The translations under genes were made by a program, and so were the position numbers. DNA of 64,000 bases from Mesorhizobium loti R88b (lineage in GTDB: Bacteria; Pseudomonadota; Alphaproteobacteria; Rhizobiales; Rhizobiaceae): the NCBI RefSeq assembly GCF_013170845.1, contig NZ_CP033367.1:806001-870000 (forward strand), read 5' to 3'. Shown piece by piece: positions 1 to 8,405 of this stretch (positions are counted from its first letter, which is position 1; the number at the start of each line of letters is the position of its first letter). The notes beneath the pieces are model-generated. The model made no database searches. It was not told where the DNA came from and worked only from the letters and a program-made list of their open reading frames with translations.

Positions 1-75
1 GAGGAAGGCAGCAGCTTTGCCGGCGCAGCAGCGCGGCAGCCGGATTTGACGGCGTCGCCGATCATTGCGCCGTGA
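1..75 (+). CDS. 3' end of an upstream gene (partial)
   Basis: Frame 1 is open from the window edge to a TGA at 73-75 and would encode a 24-residue C-terminus ending in ASPIIAP. The third codon positions are strongly G/C, as in the real genes nearby, and the stop lies 25 bases before the next gene on the same strand, which fits the last bases of an upstream operon member. Nothing in this tail identifies a family. It could also be chance open frame. Confidence 0.35.
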   Translation, partial: EEGSSFAGAAARQPDLTASPIIAP

Positions 76-100
76 TGATAGCCCCTACGAGGAGATGCGG

Positions 101-976
101 ATGACTGCACATGGGCGGCTAGCCACCTTCACCGCCGGCGGCAAGACGCGCTACGGCGCGGTCACCGACAAGGGCATCATCGACCTGTCGGCCCGCCACA
201 GCCAGTGGCCGACCCTGCGCGAGGTGATCGAGGCCGGCGCCTTGCGGCGGCTGGCGGAAGAGGCCGAGGCCTTTGCCGTCGATTTCCCGCTCGACGCCAT
301 CGCCTACGACATCCCGATCCCGTCGCCGGAAAAGATCATCTGTGTCGGCGTCAACTATCCCGACCGCAACGAGGAGTACAAGGACGGCCAGGCGGCGCCT
401 GCCAACCCGTCGCTGTTCATCCGCTTTCCCCGCTCCTTCGTCGGCCACGGCGCGCCGCTGGTGCGGCCACCCGAATCGCCGCAGCTCGACTACGAGGGCG
501 AGATCGTCATCGTTATCGGTAAAGGCGGACGGCGCATCGCCGAAGCCGATGCGCTCGGCCACATAGCCGCACTGTCGCTCTGCAACGAAGGCACCATCCG
601 CGACTGGGTGCGGCACGCCAAGTTCAACGTCACGCAAGGCAAGAATTTCGACCGCACCGGTTCGATCGGCCCATGGCTGGTGCCATACACCAGCGAGGCG
701 CAGATCGCCGACATTGCTCTGACCACGCGCGTCAATGGCGAGATCCGCCAACAGGACCGCACCAGCCGGATGATCTTTTCCTTCCGCAAGATCATCAACT
801 ATGTCTCGACCTTCACCACGCTGGTGCCCGGCGACATCATCGTCACCGGTACACCGACCGGCGCCGGCGCCCGCTTCGACCCGCCGGTCTGGCTGAAACC
901 GGGCGATGTGATCGAGGTCGAGGCCGACGGCATTGGTGTGCTCCGAAACGGTGTCGTCGACGAGGCTGCAGCATGA
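101..976 (+). CDS. Fumarylacetoacetate hydrolase (FAH) family protein
   Basis: A 291-residue FAH-fold protein of the group that includes HpaG/HpcE decarboxylase-isomerases and acylpyruvate hydrolases; it would cleave or isomerise a dioxo-acid using a divalent metal. The FAH core begins near ICVGVNY and carries the acidic metal-binding segment DYEGE, then the GTPTGAG turn typical of the family. I chose the ATG at 101 because CGAGGAG lies six bases before it; an in-frame ATG at 95 overlaps that ribosome site. It overlaps the next gene by ATGA, so the two are translated together. With a HpaH-like hydratase as partner, a role in homoprotocatechuate-type meta-cleavage is likely, but the substrate is inferred from context. 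Confidence 0.85.
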   Translation: MTAHGRLATFTAGGKTRYGAVTDKGIIDLSARHSQWPTLREVIEAGALRRLAEEAEAFAVDFPLDAIAYDIPIPSPEKIICVGVNYPDRNEEYKDGQAAPANPSLFIRFPRSFVGHGAPLVRPPESPQLDYEGEIVIVIGKGGRRIAEADALGHIAALSLCNEGTIRDWVRHAKFNVTQGKNFDRTGSIGPWLVPYTSEAQIADIALTTRVNGEIRQQDRTSRMIFSFRKIINYVSTFTTLVPGDIIVTGTPTGAGARFDPPVWLKPGDVIEVEADGIGVLRNGVVDEAAA

Positions 977-1779
977 CCCCGGAGCAAGTGGAAGACGCCG
1001 CAGCACGGCTGTTCGAAGCCGAACGTTCGCGCCGCCAGATCCGGCTGCTCAGCCTCGACTACCCGCAAGCGACGATGGAAGACGCCTACCGCGTGCAGGC
1101 GGCGCTGGTGGCGCGCAAGATCGATGCCGGGCTGAAGCCGAAGGGCTGGAAGATCGGCCTGACCTCGAAGGCGATGCAATATGCGCTCGCCATCGACACG
1201 CCGGATTCCGGCGTGCTGTTCGACGACATGTTCTTCAACGACGGCGCGACGATCCCCGCCGGCCGCTTCATCCAGCCGCGCGTCGAGGCCGAGATCGCCT
1301 TCGTTATGAAGGCGCCGCTGAAGGGTCCCGGCGTGACGATTTTCGACGTGCTCAACGCCACCGACTACATCACCCCGGCGCTGGAAATCCTCGACACGCG
1401 CATCGAGCGCGTCAATGCCGAGACCAAGAAGGTGCGCAGCTTCTTCGACACGATTTCCGACAATGCCGCCAATGCCGGCATCGTCATCGGCGGTCGGCCG
1501 CAGCGGCCCGATGAAGCCGACATGCGCTGGATCGGCGCCATCGTCTCGCGCAATGCCGAGGTCGAAGAGACCGGCCTTGGCGCCGGGGTGCTCAACCACC
1601 CGGCCATGGGCATCGCCTGGCTGGCCGACCGGCTCGCCCGCTACGGCCTATCGATCGCGGCCGGCGAAGTGGTGCTGTCGGGCTCCTTCGTGCGACCGGT
1701 CGAGGCACGGCCCGGCGACACGATCGTCGCTGATTTCGGCAGCTCGGGCACGGTCAGCATTCATTTCGCAAAGGGCTGA
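973..1779 (+). CDS. hpaH: 2-oxo-hept-3-ene-1,7-dioate hydratase-like protein
   Basis: A 268-residue member of the 2-keto-4-pentenoate hydratase family. These enzymes add water to 2-oxo-3-enoic acids late in aromatic meta-cleavage pathways. Visible family features are GWKIGLTS near residue 58, the metal-site segment [11 protein letters not shown] near residue 100 and the C-terminal [15 protein letters not shown]. The length matches HpaH (about 267 residues). The ATG shares bases with the upstream TGA (ATGA). HpaH is favoured over MhpD or XylJ because of this length and the FAH-family partner, but the substrate is not proven by sequence. Confidence 0.8.
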   Translation: MTPEQVEDAAARLFEAERSRRQIRLLSLDYPQATMEDAYRVQAALVARKIDAGLKPKGWKIGLTSKAMQYALAIDTPDSGVLFDDMFFNDGATIPAGRFIQPRVEAEIAFVMKAPLKGPGVTIFDVLNATDYITPALEILDTRIERVNAETKKVRSFFDTISDNAANAGIVIGGRPQRPDEADMRWIGAIVSRNAEVEETGLGAGVLNHPAMGIAWLADRLARYGLSIAAGEVVLSGSFVRPVEARPGDTIVADFGSSGTVSIHFAKG

Positions 1780-1797
1780 CGGCGCTATCGCCGGCCC

Positions 1798-2820
1798 TTA
1801 TTCGCCGCGCAGGTAGTCAATCACCACGTCGGCTGCGATATCAGACATGCGCAGGCCAACCTCCCTGGTGATGTCACCTTCGACGCGGCTCTGCACCCAA
1901 CCGAGGAAAGCGAAGGCCCGCAGCGCCGCGAACAGGGGCAACGCAGCGACATCCTGCGCCGTCAGCGCGCGCTGCTGCCGATAGCCATCGAGCAGCGCCG
2001 CCTCGATCAGCGGATAGATCGCCTCGTCGCGGTTCTGATACAGGGCAACGGCAAGGTCGTACATGTGCCAGCCATGGCCGCAATCGTCGAAGTCGATGAT
2101 GCGCACCGCGCCGTCATGGATGAGCACGTTCTCGCGCACCAGATCGGCATGGATAATGCCGAAATTGCGGGTGCTGCGTTCATACGCCGACAGCACCTTC
2201 ACGGCCTTGTCCCGGGCCTGGAGAACAAGCTCGCGGCGCGAACCGTCGAGAAACGGCGAGGTCTCGAAGCGGCCCCAGGTCGGGTTAGCGCCGAAGAAGC
2301 CGTCGAAATCCCAGGCATGACGGGCAAAGCCAGCGGGCGGCGTCCAGGCGACGCTGACATTGTGCATGTGCGCGATGGCCCGCCCGATCGCCGTGAAGAT
2401 CTGTTTTGACTGTTCAGCCGTGTAGGCCAGCGGCACGCCCCGCGCGCCGACGGCCCTGCCTTCAAGCCAGCTCAGACAATCGGCCTGGCGGGGCTGCATT
2501 GAGGCAGCCGTTCTGACAAGCACGAACGGATCGCCGGACTGTGTCGGCACCGGGGACGGCGTGGCGACACCAGCGGATTGCAAAAAATCCATCCATTGCA
2601 GTTCCGAGCGCAGCGCGGCATCCGTGTGATAGCCAAGCCGGTGGATGCGCATGGCTGCCGGCCGGCCGTCGGGTAAACGGACGCGGAAGACGGCATTCTC
2701 GCGGTATTTCAGCAGCTCCGGTTCACCGTCGTGGACGCCCCAATGGGCAAGCGCCTGCCGGGCAAGCTCTGTAACATCTGCCGCCGTCTCAGGCTCGGAT
2801 CGCGCGGAAACTGCGTTCAC
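1798..2820 (-). CDS. APH-family small-molecule kinase (hydroxylysine-kinase-like)
   Basis: A 340-residue aminoglycoside-phosphotransferase-fold kinase. The catalytic loop reads HADLVRENVL (near residue 224) and is followed by the metal-binding IIDFDDCG, the two Brenner motifs of the fold. It starts with GTG, which overlaps the TGA of the upstream PLP enzyme by GTGA, so the two are strictly coupled. Homologues include homoserine kinase II, choline kinase and animal hydroxylysine kinase. Because the partner resembles ethanolamine-phosphate and phosphohydroxylysine phospho-lyases, I infer that this kinase phosphorylates a hydroxylated amine or amino acid that the lyase then eliminates. It is unlikely to be a drug-resistance enzyme. 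Confidence 0.85.
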   Translation of the reverse strand: MNAVSARSEPETAADVTELARQALAHWGVHDGEPELLKYRENAVFRVRLPDGRPAAMRIHRLGYHTDAALRSELQWMDFLQSAGVATPSPVPTQSGDPFVLVRTAASMQPRQADCLSWLEGRAVGARGVPLAYTAEQSKQIFTAIGRAIAHMHNVSVAWTPPAGFARHAWDFDGFFGANPTWGRFETSPFLDGSRRELVLQARDKAVKVLSAYERSTRNFGIIHADLVRENVLIHDGAVRIIDFDDCGHGWHMYDLAVALYQNRDEAIYPLIEAALLDGYRQQRALTAQDVAALPLFAALRAFAFLGWVQSRVEGDITREVGLRMSDIAADVVIDYLRGE

Positions 2821-4124
2821 GCCGCCACTCCGCCGACTTCACCAAGCACTTCGTCCAACGTGCCGATCAAAAGGTCGGCATTGTCGCGGGAGAACGGCAT
2901 GGGCGGGCGGATCTTCAGCACGTTGCCGTGGATGCCGGTCTTGCCCATCAGTACGCCACGGTCACGCATGGCGTTGATGACGCGCCCGGCGATGTCGGGC
3001 GCGGGCTCACGCGTCTGACGGTCGTGGACCAGCTCGGCGCCGAAGAACAGGCCCGCGCCCCTGACCTCGCCGATGCAGTCGTGGCGATCGGCGAGCGGCC
3101 GCAACAGATCGAGCGCATAGGTGCCGACATCATGCGCGTTGGTGACAAGGTTTTCCTGTTCCAGGACATCGAGGACGGCGTTGGCCACGGCGCAGGAAAC
3201 CGGATTGCCGCCAAAGGTGTTGAAATAGCGGAAGGCGTTGCGGAAGGTCGCCAGGATTTCCGTGGTGGTGACGACAGCGGCGACCGGATGGCCGTTGCCC
3301 ATCGGCTTGCCCATGGTGACGATGTCGGGCACGAAACCGGCGCGCTGGTGGCCCCAGAAATGGCTGCCAGTGCGGCCGAAGCCTGGTTGCACTTCGTCGG
3401 CTATGACCAGCCCGCCGGCTTCACGCACCGCTGATATGGCATCGTCGAAGAAGCCGCTAGGAAGCGTTGGAAAACCTTCATTGGCGAGCAGCGGGCACAG
3501 GATCATGCCGGACAGGCCGATGCCGTCCTTCGCCAGCGAAGCGATGGCTTCGCGCACGGCGTTGCCAAACGCCTTGCCGTTGGCCATCGCGTCGGGCTGA
3601 CGAAAACTGTCGGGTGCCGGCACCAGCCTGACGTACGGAGCGCGGCCACCGACCGGCGGCATACGCGTCGAGAGCTGCGAAACCGCCGTGGTGTTGCCGT
3701 GATAGGTGGCATCGGTGGCGATGATGCCCATCTGGCCTGAAGTCGCCTGCGCCATGCGCAGCGCGATGTCGTTGGCCTCGCTGCCGGTGCAGGTCAGGAT
3801 GGCGGTCGACAGGCTGGCATCGAAGGTCGCGGTCAGCCGCTCGACATAGTCGAGGATGGCGGTGTGGAGATAGCGCGTGTGGGTGTTGAGCAGGCTTGCC
3901 TGCCGGCACAGCGCGTCGACCACATGCGGATGGCAATGGCCGACATGGGCGACATTGTTGTAGGCGTCGAGATATTTGCGGCCGTCGGCATCGTATAGCC
4001 AGACGCCTTCGCCGCGCACCAGATGCACCGGTTCGTCATAGAACAATTGCGATTTGGCGCCGAGCAGGCGGGAACGCCGGCTAAGGAGCACTTCCTCGGC
4101 CATTACTTTGTGCGATTGAGTCAT
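2817..4124 (-). CDS. Class III aminotransferase-fold PLP enzyme, phospho-lyase-like
   Basis: A 435-residue fold-type I PLP enzyme. The cofactor lysine is K273 in TMGKPMGNGHP. The segments NNVAHVGHCHP near the N-terminus, GFGRTGSHFW before the lysine and YFNTFGGNPVSCAV after it resemble the animal AGXT2L proteins (ethanolamine-phosphate phospho-lyase and 5-phosphohydroxylysine phospho-lyase) more than ordinary omega-transaminases. Such enzymes release ammonia and phosphate and form an aldehyde. The GTGA overlap with the following kinase gene supports a kinase/phospho-lyase couple. A true transaminase remains possible. Confidence 0.85.
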   Translation of the reverse strand: MTQSHKVMAEEVLLSRRSRLLGAKSQLFYDEPVHLVRGEGVWLYDADGRKYLDAYNNVAHVGHCHPHVVDALCRQASLLNTHTRYLHTAILDYVERLTATFDASLSTAILTCTGSEANDIALRMAQATSGQMGIIATDATYHGNTTAVSQLSTRMPPVGGRAPYVRLVPAPDSFRQPDAMANGKAFGNAVREAIASLAKDGIGLSGMILCPLLANEGFPTLPSGFFDDAISAVREAGGLVIADEVQPGFGRTGSHFWGHQRAGFVPDIVTMGKPMGNGHPVAAVVTTTEILATFRNAFRYFNTFGGNPVSCAVANAVLDVLEQENLVTNAHDVGTYALDLLRPLADRHDCIGEVRGAGLFFGAELVHDRQTREPAPDIAGRVINAMRDRGVLMGKTGIHGNVLKIRPPMPFSRDNADLLIGTLDEVLGEVGGVAA

Positions 4125-4161
4125 CCGTTGGTCCCAAAATCTCGTTGTATCTGCCGGCTCA

Positions 4162-5511
4162 TCAGACCTTCGACAGGCCGGCGCCTATCGCCTCGCCGAT
4201 CTTTGCGACGTCGGCGGCGCTGATGATCAGCGGGGGCGAGAGGATGATGTTGTTGCCGGACACGCGCAGCATGACGCCGGCTTCGTAGGCAGCCTCCGAG
4301 ATCACGGCCATGGTCTTCTTGTCGGCGGGTTTTTTCGTCGCGCGATCGGAAACGAGTTCGACCGCCGCCATCAGGCCCTTGTACCTGACGTCGCCGACGA
4401 TCGCGTGCTTGGCCTTCAGCCCTTCCAGCACCGCCCCCAGTTCGACGCCGCGCGCGGCGGCGTTTTCATTCAAGCGAAGCCGCTTGGTTTCGGCGAGCGC
4501 AGCCAGCCCGGCCGCGCAGCCGACCGGGTGGCCGGAATAGGTATAGCCATGGCCGATTGTGCCGAAGCTGGTCTTGTCGGACTCGAAGACATCGGCGACC
4601 TTGGCGCCGATCAGTGTGGCGCCGAGTGGGAAATAGCCTGATGTGATCGCCTTGGCGATGGTCATGAAATCCGGCTTCACGCCGGACAGCCGCGAGCCCG
4701 ACCAGGCGCCGGTGCGGCCGAAACCAGTCACCACCTCGTCGGCGATCAGCAGGATTTCGTGGCGGTCGCAGATCTCGCGCACCAGCGGCATGAAGCTTTC
4801 ATGCGGAACGATGACGCCGCCGGCGCCGAGCACCGGCTCCATGATGAAAGCCGCGATGGTGTCGCCGCCCTGGAAGGCGATCTCGTCCTCCAGCGCCTTG
4901 GCGCAGAGCTTCGCCAGTCGCGCCGGATCGGTCTCGTCGAACGGGTTGCGGAAGGTCCAGGGTGCCGGAATGTGGAAGACGCCGGGCAGCAGCGGCTCGT
5001 AGTTGCGGCGGAAATTGGCGTTGCCGTTGACCGAGGCGCCGCCGAAATGGGTGCCGTGATAGCCCTTCTTCAAGGCAAGGAATTTTGTGCGGTCGCCCTG
5101 GCCGCGGATCTTCCAGTATTGGCGGGCGAGCCGCAGTGCCGTCTCGACCGAATCCGAACCGCCAGATGTGAAGAAGGTCCGCACCATGCCTTCCGGCGCG
5201 AACCATTCAGCGAGTTCGTAGGCGAGCTCGATCGACGGTCCCGTCGAGGTGCCGCGAAAACCGGAATAGTAAGGCAGGGCGCCGAGCTGGTCGGCGATGG
5301 CCTTCTTGATCGGGTCGCAGCTGTAGCCGAGATTGACGTTCCACAGGCCGCCGACGGCGTCGAGCACGGTGTTGCCGGCGATGTCGGTGACCATCACGCC
5401 CTCGCCCTTCATGATCACCTTGGGCGGGTTGGCCCGCATCTCCGCCGGATGCGCCATCGGGTGCCAGATCGGCTTGGCGTTCTCTTCTGTGAGGAAATTG
5501 ATGTCGCGCAT
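4162..5511 (-). CDS. Class III aminotransferase (omega-amino acid:pyruvate type)
   Basis: A 449-residue PLP-dependent aminotransferase that would move an amino group from an omega-amino acid or amine to pyruvate or a similar acceptor. The pyridoxal lysine is K287 in TIAKAITSGYFPLG. The upstream ADEVVTGFGRTG carries the Asp that contacts the pyridine ring, and the N-terminal IWHPMAHP is typical of taurine- and beta-alanine-type enzymes. Translation most likely starts at 5511, with GGAG a few bases upstream; a longer reading frame continues but overlaps the HAD gene. It lies 22 bases after the HAD gene and 37 bases before the phospho-lyase-like gene, clearly in one operon. Confidence 0.88.
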   Translation of the reverse strand: MRDINFLTEENAKPIWHPMAHPAEMRANPPKVIMKGEGVMVTDIAGNTVLDAVGGLWNVNLGYSCDPIKKAIADQLGALPYYSGFRGTSTGPSIELAYELAEWFAPEGMVRTFFTSGGSDSVETALRLARQYWKIRGQGDRTKFLALKKGYHGTHFGGASVNGNANFRRNYEPLLPGVFHIPAPWTFRNPFDETDPARLAKLCAKALEDEIAFQGGDTIAAFIMEPVLGAGGVIVPHESFMPLVREICDRHEILLIADEVVTGFGRTGAWSGSRLSGVKPDFMTIAKAITSGYFPLGATLIGAKVADVFESDKTSFGTIGHGYTYSGHPVGCAAGLAALAETKRLRLNENAAARGVELGAVLEGLKAKHAIVGDVRYKGLMAAVELVSDRATKKPADKKTMAVISEAAYEAGVMLRVSGNNIILSPPLIISAADVAKIGEAIGAGLSKV

Positions 5512-5533
5512 AAAAAGGCTCCGCAAATGGGTC

Positions 5534-6202
5534 TCAGGCAGCTGGGATGAGGTCGAAATGGCCGAGTGCCTCGGCATAGGAAAGTGCCGGCCGGGCAACG
5601 TCGAAATGCACCGTGCGCATGCCGGCGGCACGGGCGCCATCGATATTGCGCTGCTGGTCGTCGACGAACACGCAGGTGTCAGCCGGCAGGCCGAGCGCCT
5701 CGGTGACGAAACCATAGGCGCGCGGGTCGGGCTTGAGGATGCCGGTATGGGTGGCATCGACGATCGTGTCGAACAGGCCGAGCAGCGGCAATCGCTGGCG
5801 GAAATCGGCGCCGTAGAACAGGTCGAGCTCGTTGGACAGGATCGCCAGGCGAAACCCCGCGGCATGGACGGCGCGGATGGCGGGGTCGGCTTCCGGCCGC
5901 ACCACCTTTTCCGGTTCGGCACCGCGTGCGCGTTGGACAAACGTTTCCATCGCCTGCCAGTCCTCGCCAACGAGCCGGCCGACCTCGCTTGTGCGGGTGC
6001 GCCAATAGTCGCGTTCGCTGATTTCGTCGGCCTGCATCGAGCGCCACAGCGGGTCACTGTCCGGATCGAACGGCCCGCGCCATTGCAGCGTGCCGGGCTT
6101 CAAGCCAAGCGCCTGTTCGGTCAGGGCGTGGGTCTCGAACAGCGTTCTTGTGACGACGCCGCCGAAATCGAGAACCAGCGCCTGGGCCGGGACAGCACTC
6201 AC
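5534..6202 (-). CDS. HAD-superfamily hydrolase
   Basis: A 222-residue HAD hydrolase with a subfamily I cap. Motif I is degenerate: LDFGGVV has Asp followed by FGG instead of DxDxT. Motif II is ILSNE, the lysine is in ILKPDPRAY, and motif IV is VFVDDQQRN. The G in place of the second motif I Asp occurs in haloacid-dehalogenase and epoxide-hydrolase-type HADs (sEH/YihX-like), so phosphatase activity is not assured. The GTG start overlaps the upstream TGA by GTGA. In this operon it may process a phosphorylated or halogen-like intermediate, but I cannot name the substrate. Confidence 0.8.
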   Translation of the reverse strand: MSAVPAQALVLDFGGVVTRTLFETHALTEQALGLKPGTLQWRGPFDPDSDPLWRSMQADEISERDYWRTRTSEVGRLVGEDWQAMETFVQRARGAEPEKVVRPEADPAIRAVHAAGFRLAILSNELDLFYGADFRQRLPLLGLFDTIVDATHTGILKPDPRAYGFVTEALGLPADTCVFVDDQQRNIDGARAAGMRTVHFDVARPALSYAEALGHFDLIPAA

Positions 6203-7479
6203 GCCGCCACTCCCTTGGCCGGCATGCCGCGCGGGATGATGCCTTCCTCGACCCAGCGGTCGAAGATTTCCAGCGCCTTGGCGACGAAGTCGTCACTGTT
6301 GATGTGGGAGTCGATCTCGTGGAACTCGACGCCGGCTGGAATGGCCTTGCGCATTTCATCGACGAAGGCGGCAAGCGCCTCCGGCTCGTAGAGCGGCTCG
6401 CCCTCAACGTCCCATTCCTGGATGCCGCCCGATGGCAGGATGAAGGCCGAGCGCGCCTTCGAGGCGCCGAGCTTGGCCGCGATGGTCCTGGCAACCTGGC
6501 GGCGGTCATCGGCATCGACGGTGACCGGGGCGATCAGCCTGTTATGGGCATGAAAAGGGCGTTCGGAGAATTTAGCCGGCAAATCTTGCCAAGTCGGCAG
6601 GTCGACCATATCGACCGCGCCGGGTGCGGCGATCTGCGGAATGCCACGCGCGCCGGCATTCTCCAGCCGGTCGGCGCCCGAACTGACGACGGAGCCGGCC
6701 AGATGGTTGGTGATTTCCTGCAGGCTGAAATCGAACACGGCGCAGAAATGATCCTGGCCGGCGATCGATTCGAAGGCGCGGCCGCCCATGCCGGTGGTGT
6801 GGAAGACGGCGACATCATAGCCGCGCCGCTCCAGCGCCGGCTTCAGCGTCTTCATATAACGCAGGCAGCTACTCCCGAGCGACGTCATGCCTATGGTCGG
6901 GCCGACCGCCAGCGCCGACACGCGGGTCTCCAGCACGATTTTCGCCGCGCCGACCACCGCGCCGCAGGCCTGCGACAGGACCAGCTTGCAGATCGAGTTG
7001 AGGCCGTAGAGGCCGCCGGCCCAGAGGATCATCATCAGGTCGGGCGCGACGCGCTCCGGCGGGATGAGGTGCGAATAAGCGATGGTGGAGACGACGAATT
7101 TCGGCACGCCGAGCGGCAGCGAAAGCGCCACGTCGAGCGCCAGGTCGGTTCCCATCGAACCACCTATGGCGATGAAGGCGTCGATCTCGCCATTCCCGTG
7201 CAGCTTGCGCACCAATTGCACGGCGCCGCCCGCCATCAGCGTCATGGCGGTGTTCTCGTCACCGCTGGCGACAATCTCCTCGATGGTCACGTCAACCGCT
7301 CGGGCGACGGCATGCTTGTCGTGATCGGGACTGTAGGGCGGATTGCCGAGAACGCTGACATCCATCATCACGGCGCTGCCGCCCGATGCCTCGATGCACG
7401 CTTTCATGAACAGCAGCTCGTCGGCCTTGGTGTCGCCGGTGCCGATGACCAGGATGCGGGGCGCAATCTGTGCAGACAT
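6199..7479 (-). CDS. Tm-1-like ATP-binding domain protein (UPF0261)
   Basis: A 426-residue UPF0261 protein, the family of the tomato antiviral protein Tm-1. The N-terminal nucleotide-binding part carries ILVIGTGDTKADELLF, GGSMGTDLAL and the conserved TSLGSSC; the C-terminal half contains GGIQEWD and HEIDSHINS. The ATG at 7479 shares one base with the IclR stop (TGATG), which fixes the start. Bacterial members are of unknown function and occur in catabolic operons, often beside a partner TIM-barrel protein that is missing here. Its place between the regulator and the HAD/PLP enzymes suggests a step in the same pathway. Confidence 0.85.
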   Translation of the reverse strand: MSAQIAPRILVIGTGDTKADELLFMKACIEASGGSAVMMDVSVLGNPPYSPDHDKHAVARAVDVTIEEIVASGDENTAMTLMAGGAVQLVRKLHGNGEIDAFIAIGGSMGTDLALDVALSLPLGVPKFVVSTIAYSHLIPPERVAPDLMMILWAGGLYGLNSICKLVLSQACGAVVGAAKIVLETRVSALAVGPTIGMTSLGSSCLRYMKTLKPALERRGYDVAVFHTTGMGGRAFESIAGQDHFCAVFDFSLQEITNHLAGSVVSSGADRLENAGARGIPQIAAPGAVDMVDLPTWQDLPAKFSERPFHAHNRLIAPVTVDADDRRQVARTIAAKLGASKARSAFILPSGGIQEWDVEGEPLYEPEALAAFVDEMRKAIPAGVEFHEIDSHINSDDFVAKALEIFDRWVEEGIIPRGMPAKGVAA

Positions 7480-8249
7480 CAGGCCTGCCTCCTCAGGGTT
7501 TGCAAATTGTCGCCATTGAGGCGCATCGAAATCTCCCGTGCCGCGTCCATCACCGCAAGTCCTCGTTCTACGATATCCGCCGCCGTCGTCCTGGCCTTGG
7601 GCGCCGCCACGGCGATGGTGCCGAGCGCAAACCCGTCCGCCGCCAGGATTGCCGACGCGACACTGATGACGCCTTCCTCCAGTCCCTGATCGCAGATCGA
7701 ATAGCCGCGCTCGCGCGCGTCGGCCATGGAGCGGGAGATGGCGGCCGGCTCGATCAACGTATGCGCCGTGAAGGCTTCGAGCGGACCCGTCAGACATGCC
7801 TTGACGGCCTCATCCCTGGCGAAAGCCAGATAGGCGATGCCCGACGCGGTCGAATGCAGGGGCAGAAGCTGGCCGATGTCGATGTTGACCCGGTTTGCCC
7901 AGCTGGGATGCTCGACATGGACGGTGACCAGCCTGTCGATGCCGAATTCCGACAGATGCACGGTCTCGGCCGTGGCACTTGCCAGATCCCGCACCAGCGG
8001 CACCGCGGTCTGCAGGAAGGGAAAGCGCGCCTCGCGGATGCGGGCCAGCCGTGACAGGCCGGCGCCGAGCCGATAATGCCGCGTGCCGGCGTCTTGTTCG
8101 ACGAAGCCGTGGCCGGTCAGGGCCACCAGCAGCCGGCGCGTCGTCGCCTTGTCGAAGCCCGACCGGCGCGCCAGCTCGGTCAGCCCGAGCTCGGGCTCGG
8201 CCACGCTGAACAGCTCCAGAAGTGAAATCGCCTTGCCGACCGTACCCAC
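7479..8249 (-). CDS. IclR-family transcriptional regulator
   Basis: A 256-residue IclR regulator: an N-terminal winged helix (ISLLELFS through GLTELARRSGFDKATTRRLLVAL) and a C-terminal effector domain from about residue 85. I chose the GTG at 8249 because GGGAGG lies five bases upstream; the frame stays open to a TTG at 8330, but that start has no ribosome site. It is the first gene of the leftward operon and divergent from the permease gene. The inverted repeat at 8337-8353 is a candidate operator. It probably senses the substrate or an intermediate of this cluster. Confidence 0.88.
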   Translation of the reverse strand: MGTVGKAISLLELFSVAEPELGLTELARRSGFDKATTRRLLVALTGHGFVEQDAGTRHYRLGAGLSRLARIREARFPFLQTAVPLVRDLASATAETVHLSEFGIDRLVTVHVEHPSWANRVNIDIGQLLPLHSTASGIAYLAFARDEAVKACLTGPLEAFTAHTLIEPAAISRSMADARERGYSICDQGLEEGVISVASAILAADGFALGTIAVAAPKARTTAADIVERGLAVMDAAREISMRLNGDNLQTLRRQA

Positions 8250-8336
8250 CGCATCCTCCCGGATTGGGTAATCATTTAACGTGTGAATTAACTTGACAGG
8301 AAGCCGCTTTGTTTGCAAGTCTATATTCAAAATAAG

Positions 8337-8353
8337 GGTTCAAATAATGAACC
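8337..8353. promoter_or_regulatory. Inverted repeat, candidate IclR operator
   Basis: A perfect palindrome: GGTTCA (8337-8342), spacer AATAA, TGAACC (8348-8353). It lies in the divergent region between the IclR gene and the permease gene, 53 bases before the permease start. Short GGTTC/GAACC-type palindromes fit IclR-family sites, but the assignment to this regulator is inference. Confidence 0.45.
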
Positions 8354-8405
8354 GGCATCCAGAGCGTATGGGACAGGCCATCAGGCCGGCGAACAGGAGG
8401 GACCA

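Noticed and set aside
1798..2820. The APH-fold protein as an aminoglycoside resistance enzyme
   Set aside because: The overlap with a phospho-lyase-like gene and the catabolic operon point to metabolism; the fold is shared by many metabolic kinases.
8293..8327. TTGACA ... TATATT as the permease promoter
   Set aside because: The spacing is 23 bases, too long for sigma-70; the real promoter could not be assigned.
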